28,338 nucleotides of DNA from Thermoproteota archaeon (GTDB lineage: Archaea; Thermoproteota; Thermoprotei_A; Sulfolobales; Pyrodictiaceae), in assembly GCA_013153105.1 (NCBI GenBank), contig JAADFC010000058.1:1-28338 (forward strand), written 5' to 3'. The position numbers and the translations under genes were made by a program. The notes below the pieces were generated by a model that saw only the letters and a list, made by a program, of their open reading frames with translations, had not been told where the DNA came from and searched no databases. The number at the start of each line of letters is the position of its first letter. Within the stretch, counting starts at the first letter, position 1. Shown piece after piece: positions 22,560 through 28,338 of this stretch.

Positions 22560-23318
22560 GTGGGGCTCCTCCTCGATAGGCTGCCCCCACTCACCCCCAG
22601 CGCCTCGCTCTCCGAGGCCCGGCGCCTACTCATAGACCACCGCGCCAGGAGCCTCGCGGTCGTCGAGAGCGAGAAGCGCCCCCGCCTCCTGGGCGTGGTG
22701 ACGCGCCGGACGCTGCTACAGGTCACGGCCACCAGACAGGCGCCCCGCGTCTCTAGCATAGCCGAGGAGCCGCCCCTCACCCTTAGCCCCGCAGGGGACT
22801 GGCGTAGCGCGGCCCGCAGCCTCGTTGAGGCCCGCGAGCCGGCAGCGCCGGTGGTCGACGAGAGGGGCTTCTACCTGGGCTTCTACAGCCTCGACACGGC
22901 AATCAGCCTGGCCCTCCGGAAGGGGTCCCCGAGGCTCTACGAGAAAGTCACAACCATAGCCAAGCCCGTGGAGAGAGTGTTCAGCCCGGACGACCCCGTC
23001 TACCTGGCTTGGCAGTACATACTCTCCGGCGGCGACGCAGCGGTAGTGGTTAGGGATGGGAAGCCCCTGGGCGTGGTGACCGAGTACGACCTGCTCCGCC
23101 GCGGCTACACACGCCCCCTGTTCGAGGCGGGGGCACCCCGCAGGGGGCCGAAGCTGTTGGAAGTGATGAGCACGCCCCTCTACACCCTCGAGTCGAGCGC
23201 CCCTCTGGTTGAGGCTGCGAGGCTGATAGTGGAGAGGCGCATAGGCAGGGTGTACATTGTAGAAGATGGAGAGCTTAAGGTTGCAACGAGGCTAGACGTG
23301 GCGGCAGCCCTCGTCTAG
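22560..23318 (+). CDS. CBS protein 2 (four degenerate CBS domains)
   Basis: From GTG 22560 the product has 252 aa. Four CBS-like units are visible, beginning near GLLLDRLPPLTPSAS, VSSIAEEPPLTLSPAG, VTTIAKPVERVFSPDD and LLEVMSTPLYTLESS. The second and third diverge from the consensus (GFYLGFYSLDTA, PLGVVTEYDLL). GTG 22560 has no ribosome binding site. An in-frame TGA at 22533-22535 limits the frame. CTG at 22542 has GGTGAG ending 5 bases before it, so translation may begin there and add LQQAPH. No effector domain is attached. Ligand and partner are unknown. Confidence 0.87.
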   Translation: MGLLLDRLPPLTPSASLSEARRLLIDHRARSLAVVESEKRPRLLGVVTRRTLLQVTATRQAPRVSSIAEEPPLTLSPAGDWRSAARSLVEAREPAAPVVDERGFYLGFYSLDTAISLALRKGSPRLYEKVTTIAKPVERVFSPDDPVYLAWQYILSGGDAAVVVRDGKPLGVVTEYDLLRRGYTRPLFEAGAPRRGPKLLEVMSTPLYTLESSAPLVEAARLIVERRIGRVYIVEDGELKVATRLDVAAALV

Positions 23319-23430
23319 CACCAACCGGCGCGGCGTGGAAAGGTATCCTAAACCCTTCCCGCACACGCTACACGGCACCCGGGAGACACAGGCTGGCGGT
23401 GCATCGGCCCACCGGGAGGTGGTGAATGAG

Positions 23431-24408
23431 ATGCGCGGGCCAGGCTACATAACACCGCCCCGCAGACCCGAGGGCATCAGGTGGCTCAGGAGCGATGGCA
23501 AGCCCAACTTCAAGGACCACATATACCGCCACGAAGGCGATGCAAAACTCATAGCCAAGAGGCCCGTCTACACGGTTACGAAGACCGCTACAATCCTAGG
23601 CGCAGCCGAGGAGATGACCAGGCATAACGTGCGCGCCCTGCCGGTGGTTAAGCCCAACACTGAGATACTCGAGGGTATGCTCACTGCAACAGACATAGTC
23701 AACTACTTCGGCGGAGGCGAGTACTTCAAGATAATAGTCAACCGGCACAACGGCAACCTCTACCATGCACTGCTGAAAGAACACGTTGAGAGCATAATGA
23801 ACCCAAACCCCGTCTACGCAACGATATACGATAGGCTCGACAAGATCCTAGAAACAATGGTGCTCAAGAACGTCGGCATTCTACCTGTTGTGATGGATGA
23901 TGGCAGCATATGGGGCATAATAAGCGAACATGACCTGGTAATGATGCTAGCGGAGAAGAAGATAGGCCGCAAGGTCTCAGAGGTCATGTCTAGAAACGTG
24001 ATAACTATAGACAGCAGGGCCACGCTCAGGGAGGCTGCTCAGACGATGATAAAGTATGGTATAAGGAGGCTGCCGATAATCGAGGACGGGAGAATATGGG
24101 GGATGATAACCGCCAAGGATATAGTCCGCTTCATAGGCTCACACGACGTCTTCCGCTACGTTGAGACGGGTAGTGTAGACGAGGCCCTCGCGGCGCCGGT
24201 GAAGATAATTGGTCTAAGCGGCTATGTCACCATAAGCCCCGACGCTGACGTGGGAGACGCGGCAACACTGATGAAGGAGAAGAACGTTAGCAGTCTCCTC
24301 GTGGTAGAGGATGGAGAGCTAAAGGGGATAATAACAGAGCGTGACGTACTCTACGCGGTGGCGGCCAAGCCCACTGAGGAGGCGGCTGCCCAGGAGCGTG
24401 CACCCTAG
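23431..24408 (+). CDS. CBS protein 3 (four CBS domains)
   Basis: The 325-aa product has an N-terminal extension of about 40 residues (GPGYITPPRRPEGIRWLRSDGKPNF) and then four CBS units. They start near RPVYTVTKTATIL, VESIMNPNPVYATIYD, VSEVMSRNVITIDSRA and APVKIIGLSGYVTISPDAD, each ending in the usual GIITERDVL-type strand-helix. The frame opens at 23335, but ATG 23431 follows GGGAGGTGGTGA at ideal spacing. It uses more ATA, AAC and AAG codons and has more A than its neighbours, which may reflect higher expression. A TATA-like GGTATCCTAAAC lies at 23341-23352. Confidence 0.92.
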   Translation: MRGPGYITPPRRPEGIRWLRSDGKPNFKDHIYRHEGDAKLIAKRPVYTVTKTATILGAAEEMTRHNVRALPVVKPNTEILEGMLTATDIVNYFGGGEYFKIIVNRHNGNLYHALLKEHVESIMNPNPVYATIYDRLDKILETMVLKNVGILPVVMDDGSIWGIISEHDLVMMLAEKKIGRKVSEVMSRNVITIDSRATLREAAQTMIKYGIRRLPIIEDGRIWGMITAKDIVRFIGSHDVFRYVETGSVDEALAAPVKIIGLSGYVTISPDADVGDAATLMKEKNVSSLLVVEDGELKGIITERDVLYAVAAKPTEEAAAQERAP

Positions 24409-24507
24409 ACGAGCCTCCTGGAGAGCATGTTCTCGTCTCTCAGGTTTTTGCATCTTAGACGCCATGCATCCCAGCTCGATGCCCGTGTCTGGGAGGTGCC
24501 CAGCCCT

Positions 24508-25356
24508 ATGTACCCCAGAGTGGACGAGTTCATGTCCTCCCCTGTTGTTGTGGTGCGGCCCGACGAGAGCCTGGCCCACGCCAGGAGGCTGATGCTCCGC
24601 TACCGCGTTGGGCGCCTCGTGGTTGTCGACGACGCTCTCCGCCCCATAGGCGTGCTTACACGGAGCGACATAGCGAGGGTCGCTGCGTCGCCCAGGTCCT
24701 CGCGGAGCCTTGACGCTATTAGGGTTGAGGAGGCTATGACGCGGGACCCGGTTACTATAAGGCTGGGCAGGTCGATAAGGGAGGCTGCAAGGCTGATGCT
24801 CCAGCATGGCGTGAGCGGGCTCCCGGTTGTGGATGAGTCGGGCAGGGTGGTCGGCGTCATAACTAAAACCGATGTGGTCAGGGCTTACGCCGAGAGGCTC
24901 CGTGGCAAGTATCGGGCGCAAGATGTAATGTACCGGGACCCGCCTACAGCCAGCCCCCAGCATAGCATATACTACGTCGCGGAGCTGCTCGATTCCCATC
25001 CGAGCCGCAGGGTCCTCATCGTGGACGGCGGCAGGCTTGTAGGCATTGTGGCTCCCAGCGACATAGCGTTCCTCGCCGAGCCCCCGGCGGCCCGCGGGAG
25101 GGAGGGTAAGAGGATACGGAGGTTTGAGGAGCTTCCAAAGGGCCGTCTGGGCCCCGTATACTACTACACGGTGCCTGTAGCGGCTGATATAATGACGCCG
25201 GACCCCGTCACCGTGGGTCCTGATGAGGACCTAGCAGCTGTCGCGTCCCTCATGATACGCGGCGGGTTCAGCTCGGTGCCCGTGGTCGTGGACGAGGAGC
25301 CTGTCGGAATAGTGGTCAAGCATTCTATTCTGCGTGCCGTCGTCGAGAAGGGCTAG
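24508..25356 (+). CDS. CBS protein 4 (four CBS domains)
   Basis: The 282-aa product consists of four CBS units starting near VDEFMSSPVVVVRPDE, VEEAMTRDPVTIRLGR, AQDVMYRDPPTASPQH and AADIMTPDPVTVGPDE. A charged insert (RGREGKRIRRFEELPKGRLGPVYYY) separates the third and fourth. Units 1, 2 and 4 match the consensus well; unit 3 is more divergent. The frame extends upstream to 24427, but ATG 24508 follows GGGAGGTG. The gap to CBS gene 3 is 99 bases, with TTTTTGCATCTTAGA (24445-24459) as the only AT-rich block. Confidence 0.92.
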   Translation: MYPRVDEFMSSPVVVVRPDESLAHARRLMLRYRVGRLVVVDDALRPIGVLTRSDIARVAASPRSSRSLDAIRVEEAMTRDPVTIRLGRSIREAARLMLQHGVSGLPVVDESGRVVGVITKTDVVRAYAERLRGKYRAQDVMYRDPPTASPQHSIYYVAELLDSHPSRRVLIVDGGRLVGIVAPSDIAFLAEPPAARGREGKRIRRFEELPKGRLGPVYYYTVPVAADIMTPDPVTVGPDEDLAAVASLMIRGGFSSVPVVVDEEPVGIVVKHSILRAVVEKG

Positions 25357-25373
25357 CCGGCTGCTTCTGCCTC

Positions 25374-25382
25374 CTATTAACC
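25374..25382 (+). promoter_or_regulatory. TATA-like element of CBS gene 5
   Basis: CTATTAACC lies about 75 bases before the GTG at 25451 and 18 bases after the preceding stop. It suggests that the fifth CBS gene can be transcribed separately. Confidence 0.45.
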
Positions 25383-25450
25383 CTCCACGCCTCTCCCCCG
25401 GGGCGTGCAGCGGCGCTGGCAGGTAGCGTGGGTTGGGAGGTGGTGCGGGA

Positions 25451-26263
25451 GTGGGTCTCGAGTCCCTTAAGGCTGCGGATATAATGCTCAGGGAGTATCC
25501 CGCCGTGGATAAGGACGAGACACTAGAGCAGGCTGTCAGGGTTATGAAGAGGTATGACAGCGACCGTGTGGTCGTCTTCGAGAAGAAGAAGCTAGTGGGT
25601 ATAATGACTAAGAAGGATATAATGATGAAGCTTGCAACCATGCGCACCCGCAACGTTGTGCCTGGGAGGCTGCATGTATCCAGCTTCATGAGCTGGAACC
25701 CGAAGACCATACCGCCGGACCTCCAGGTCGTCGACGTGGCTGCCAGGATGCTTGCAGACAACGTTGGCAGCTACCCTGTAGTCGAGGGCGAGGATGTTAA
25801 GGGCCTTGTTACTAGGTGGGAGGTTGCATCGCTCGTGAACAGCTTCGAGGATGTAAAGGCGGCCGACGTTATGACCACAATCCCGGAGGTTCTGCGTACC
25901 ACGCACAAGGTGCTCCACGCGAGACAGCTGCTGCTGAAGTATAACGTTCTCTTCCTCCCGGTGGTCGATGAGGAGGGCAGGCTAGTGGGGTATGTGACTG
26001 TGGACGAGATTGCGGATGCGTTCCTGGCGTTCCACGATATCGTCCCCGAGAGGTTCCGCAAGGAGAGGATTGAGCACCTCCTGGTCGACGATATAATGAG
26101 GCTCAGGCCGCCGACGGTAAAGCCCGACGACAGTGTGGTCGAGGCGTATGAGAAGATGAGGGCGAAGAAGACTAAGGGCGCTGTCGTAGTACATGAGGGT
26201 AGGCCAATAGGCCTCGTGACCCTAGTTGAGCTGGTCAAGCTCGTAGCGACCAGGGGCCAGTAG
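25451..26263 (+). CDS. CBS protein 5 (four CBS domains)
   Basis: The 270-aa product has four CBS units starting near AADIMLREYPAVDKDE, VSSFMSWNPKTIPPDL, AADVMTTIPEVLRTTH and VDDIMRLRPPTVKPDD. A longer link (FHDIVPERFRKERIEHL) precedes the last. The second Bateman half has more basic residues (RAKKTKGAVV). GTG 25451 follows GGGAGGTGGTG (25436-25446); the upstream GTG at 25433 lies inside that site. No other domain is present. It closes the five-gene series and is followed by a hairpin that may end the transcript. Confidence 0.92.
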   Translation: MGLESLKAADIMLREYPAVDKDETLEQAVRVMKRYDSDRVVVFEKKKLVGIMTKKDIMMKLATMRTRNVVPGRLHVSSFMSWNPKTIPPDLQVVDVAARMLADNVGSYPVVEGEDVKGLVTRWEVASLVNSFEDVKAADVMTTIPEVLRTTHKVLHARQLLLKYNVLFLPVVDEEGRLVGYVTVDEIADAFLAFHDIVPERFRKERIEHLLVDDIMRLRPPTVKPDDSVVEAYEKMRAKKTKGAVVVHEGRPIGLVTLVELVKLVATRGQ

Positions 26264-26284
26264 CAGCGGCGCCGGAGCCCAGCC

Positions 26285-26312
26285 CTCCTTTTGACACGCT
26301 CCTCCAGCGTGT
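26285..26312 (+). terminator. Hairpin after the CBS array
   Basis: ACACGCT (26294-26300) and AGCGTGT (26306-26312) are perfect arms around a 5-base loop CCTCC. They are preceded by a CTCCTTTTG tract about 20 bases after the last CBS stop. The TTTT plus hairpin is a plausible end of the CBS transcript. Confidence 0.45.
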
Positions 26313-26427
26313 TATCCGCGTCTACATCTTCCCGGTGCTACCTCTCATTCTCGGCGTGTGCCGCGTGCTCCTGGGAAGGGGATATCCACGGCTCCACCCG
26401 GTGGCCCCGCGGTAGAGGGACCCGGCG

Positions 26428-26976
26428 GTGTCGTCTAGGCTGGGCAGGGCTAGGAGGTACAGGTTCATAGTAGACTCAATGCTTGGCAGCTTGGCCCGCT
26501 GGCTGCGCATGCTGGGCTACGACACCATCTACGCCAAGGGCTGGCATGACGGGCGTATACTGGAGGAGGCTGCGAGGAGCAACCGTATACTAGTCACGCG
26601 GGACCACGGCCTCTACGTGAGGGCCAAGAGGCGCGGCGTGGAGGCGGCATACGTGGGGGAGGATGTCGCCGAGGCGTTGGCGCTGCTCGCCCTCCGCTAC
26701 GGGATAGTGCTTGAGCTTGAGCCCGACCGGAGCAGGTGCCCCCTCTGCAACGCCCCCCTGCGGCTCGCGGACCGGGAGGAGGTGCGCGGCAGGGTTCCCC
26801 CGAGGGTCTACGAGAGCGTTGACAGGTTCTGGGTCTGCACGGGCTGCGGGCAGGTCTACTGGGTCGGCGGCCACTGGCGGGGCATAGAGGCGAGGCTCGC
26901 TGAGGCGCGGAGGCTGCTCGAGGAGCTGCGCGGCCGGAGGGTCAGCGATCGAGGGCCTCGTCACCAGCGCTCCTAG
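26428..26976 (+). CDS. Mut7-C (DUF82) RNase-like protein
   Basis: The 182-aa product matches the Mut7-C family. A PIN-like N-terminal domain holds FIVDSMLGSLARWLRMLGYDT (near residues 13-33, with the early Asp) and ILVTRDHGLYVRAKRRG (about 54-70). A C-terminal zinc ribbon follows with CPLCNAPL near 103 and VCTGCGQVYWVGGHW near 135. Members are predicted ribonucleases; the archaeal target is unknown. The GTG start has GAGGG about 8 bases upstream. It is separated from the CBS array by 164 bases and appears independent. Confidence 0.88.
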   Translation: MSSRLGRARRYRFIVDSMLGSLARWLRMLGYDTIYAKGWHDGRILEEAARSNRILVTRDHGLYVRAKRRGVEAAYVGEDVAEALALLALRYGIVLELEPDRSRCPLCNAPLRLADREEVRGRVPPRVYESVDRFWVCTGCGQVYWVGGHWRGIEARLAEARRLLEELRGRRVSDRGPRHQRS

Positions 26977-27035
26977 GCCGCGTCTGCAGTCTTCATCCCC
27001 CGGCCAGTAGCGCTGCCTAGGGGGTGCGGGGAGCC

Positions 27036-27045
27036 TGTTTATACC
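27036..27045 (+). promoter_or_regulatory. TATA-like element, first of two, before the VTT-domain gene
   Basis: TGTTTATACC (27036-27045) and GGTATATC (27057-27064) are two AT-rich elements about 20 bases apart. Both lie 90-120 bases before the ATG at 27155. They imply a long 5' leader, or the promoter of a small RNA, for which no structure was recognised. Nothing else is supported in the 178-base gap 26977-27154. Confidence 0.4.
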
Positions 27046-27154
27046 GTGGCCCCGCGGGTATATCGGCTAGGCGCCCAGGCTGCAGGGTGCCTCCGCGGGG
27101 TCTTCCGTCTGTCTCCCCGCCGCTCTTGGTGCGCCTGTACGCCCTCGGCTTGGG

Positions 27155-27895
27155 ATGGTGACGCTCTTGGAGTCGGGGGCTGTCGCTGGCAACGTTACGG
27201 GTATTAGCGTTATAGATGAGATAGTGGCATTCGCCCTGTCGCTAGACCCAGCTGTAGCATCATTTATCATATCACTAGTATTTAACGCGATACCCTTCGC
27301 GACCGTGCCCTACCTCGTGATGATAGCCAGCTATGCTGCAGTCACGTCGGACCCTGTGGATAAGGCGTTGATGGCTGTGGCGGGCGGTCTGGGAGCGGCG
27401 CTGGGCAAGATGATAGTCTTCTACCTTGGTAGGGGTATAACACACTTTGTCTCCGAGCGTACAAGAGAGAACCTGGAGTTCTTCGCCAGGTTCTTCAAGC
27501 GCGGCGTGTTCATAGCGGTCTTCCTCTTCGCCGCGCTGCCCCTGCCGGATGACGTGCTGTACGTGCCTCTGGGCATGGCTGGGTATAACCCGGTCCTCTT
27601 CTTCGTAGCTGTCGCGCTCGGCAAGATATTCCTCACCGGCCTCTCGATAGCTTTCGGGAGCGCGTTCTCTGACAGCAACCCGCTGCTCGTCATGGTGCTC
27701 GGGGTGCTGGCTACGGTTATAATATCGCGGATGGACTGGAAGACTATAGTGCACGTCTGGAGCGAGTACGGCCCCTTCTCCGGCTTCGTGGAGCTCGTGG
27801 TGCAGTTCTTCGCTGCTATGCTACCCCGCCGCTACGGGAGGATTCTCGTCGAGAAAGCAGATGGTCTAGTAAAGCTGCTGCGGCTGCGGCGGTGA
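27155..27895 (+). CDS. VTT (DedA/SNARE-associated) family membrane protein
   Basis: The 246-aa protein has several hydrophobic segments. They lie roughly at residues 32-64, 70-90, 118-135, 145-165 and 172-190. The family-type re-entrant region reads RFFKRGVFIAVFLFAALPLPDDVLYVPLGMAGYNPVLFFVAVALGKIFLTG. In DedA-family proteins such a region contains the conserved Arg, Pro and Gly thought to be needed for lipid or proton-linked transport. Here LPLPDD stands in that place. The role is probably membrane lipid homeostasis or transport, by inference. ATG 27155 has no clear ribosome binding site; TTG 27167 has GGTGA just before it. Its 3' end overlaps the convergent gene by 80 bases. Confidence 0.8.
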   Translation: MVTLLESGAVAGNVTGISVIDEIVAFALSLDPAVASFIISLVFNAIPFATVPYLVMIASYAAVTSDPVDKALMAVAGGLGAALGKMIVFYLGRGITHFVSERTRENLEFFARFFKRGVFIAVFLFAALPLPDDVLYVPLGMAGYNPVLFFVAVALGKIFLTGLSIAFGSAFSDSNPLLVMVLGVLATVIISRMDWKTIVHVWSEYGPFSGFVELVVQFFAAMLPRRYGRILVEKADGLVKLLRLRR

Positions 27896-28338
27896 ACGGC
27901 ACCGCGAGGCGGAGCCAGCTCCTGAACCCTTCATTGGCTTCTCCATCCTCTCCCGGTTGCGGCCCGCCGGCTCCGCCGCCGGCTTTCCGCGTGGAGGTAG
28001 CGTTCACCCCGGCTCCGTGGGGGCCCAGCCCGGTCACGGTGTGCTGCTCCCCCGCACCCGCCGCTGCCCCCGCGTCGCCGGGCTCGGGCGGGGCTAGGGG
28101 TACCCTACACCTGGTGCCGTCGGCGAACTCTACTATGAGCGTGGCGTTGTAGCCCACTGGGAGGGGGAACCCGGTGCGTGCCCTGGAGCCGTCCACTATG
28201 AGCGGCACAGCCTGCCGGTGGCCGTGCATATCGAGCACTGCGACGACCCGGGTGGGGGGCTTGGAGAAGCTGGCCTCGACGTGGTAGCCGCCGGGGGCGG
28301 GGCTGTAGGTGAGTGTGGCCAGCCACGGGCAGCCGCCC
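27816..28338 (-). CDS. C-terminal part of a membrane-anchored surface protein (start outside window)
   Basis: The minus-strand frame is open through the right edge. The GTG at 28238 is not a convincing start, because upstream codons (GCPWLATLTYSPAPGGYHVEA) continue the same beta-rich style. The visible part has Ig-like beta strands (VVAVLDMHGHRQAVPLIVDG, VGYNATLIVEFADGTRCRVPL), then a Gly/Ala/Pro-rich linker of about 50 residues. A hydrophobic helix (LRLAVPFTAAAAAALLDHLL) and a short basic tail (SRRESSRSGGVA) end it. This is the plan of a C-terminally membrane-anchored extracellular protein. NAT/NAS sequons (YNATL, VNATST) could be N-glycosylated. The product cannot be named from the fragment. 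Confidence 0.62.
   Translation of the reverse strand, partial: GGCPWLATLTYSPAPGGYHVEASFSKPPTRVVAVLDMHGHRQAVPLIVDGSRARTGFPLPVGYNATLIVEFADGTRCRVPLAPPEPGDAGAAAGAGEQHTVTGLGPHGAGVNATSTRKAGGGAGGPQPGEDGEANEGFRSWLRLAVPFTAAAAAALLDHLLSRRESSRSGGVA

Noticed and set aside
24319..24999. 226-aa open frame antisense to the CBS genes
   Set aside because: It is a mirror of the CBS coding frames in GC-rich DNA, has His/Pro/Arg-rich composition without domain logic, and no promoter or ribosome binding site. The other long antisense frames in the window (for example 922-1341, 13078-13908, 19930-20877) were rejected for the same reason.

Overview
The window looks like GC-rich chromosomal DNA of a hyperthermophilic crenarchaeon. 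The inference is Desulfurococcales, perhaps a relative of Pyrodictium, Hyperthermus or Pyrolobus; the species cannot be fixed by eye. The evidence is archaeal information machinery (TFE-alpha, MBF1, PAN, aTrm56, Taw3/TYW3), very GC-rich tRNA stems, a tRNA-Trp intron bounded by a perfect bulge-helix-bulge motif, TATA boxes roughly 25-45 nt upstream of genes, GG(A/T)G-type ribosome binding sites, and frequent GTG and TTG starts. No rRNA, CRISPR array, transposase or integrase was seen, and the region reads as compact core genome.

Layout. Bases 1-248: initiator tRNA-Met. 455-2911: a cysteine-rich unknown protein converging on nicotinate phosphoribosyltransferase and a YjbQ-family protein. 3003-5176: a co-directional group of thioredoxin, BtpA-like TIM barrel and MTHFR-like protein. 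5187-6513: a minus-strand pair, an MBL-fold nuclease-like protein and gatC. 6757-7779: an unrecognised 340-aa protein with a strong promoter and RBS and a folded 3' end. 7958-9064: three tRNA genes (CAU, Asn, intron-containing Trp) with a winged-helix regulator between the last two. 9211-10467: S-adenosylhomocysteine hydrolase. 10745-12299: a ribbon-helix-helix/coiled-coil protein divergent from a SPOUT-like protein. 12267-15377: a compact minus-strand operon hflX - trm56 - tfe - C5 methyltransferase. 15588-18743: glycosyltransferase, aMBF1 (minus) and PAN. 18740-21141: a minus-strand operon of PhoH-like ATPase, HELLH metallopeptidase-like and YkgJ-like Fe-S/Zn proteins. 21347-21985: Taw3. 22059-26263: five consecutive genes made almost wholly of CBS domains (about 18 domains). 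26428-28338: a Mut7-C RNase, a VTT/DedA-like membrane protein and the C-terminal end of a membrane-anchored surface protein that runs off the window.

How the genes fit together. One thread is methyl transfer and tRNA maturation: SAH hydrolase, MTHFR-like, aTrm56, Taw3, a SPOUT-like protein and a C5 methyltransferase lie within about 18 kb, alongside four tRNA genes and gatC. A second is transcription and protein quality control (TFE, MBF1, PAN). The third, and the most unusual, is the CBS array. Each of its genes has its own candidate promoter or a clear RBS, and none carries a recognisable effector domain, so it looks like a set of nucleotide-sensing modules without a known target.

The observations most worth checking are the CBS array, tRNA leaders able to pair with the tRNA 3' ends, two genes whose best start codon appears to be CTG, a palindrome centred on the TATA element of the RHH gene, and a PAN that lacks the C-terminal HbYX motif.
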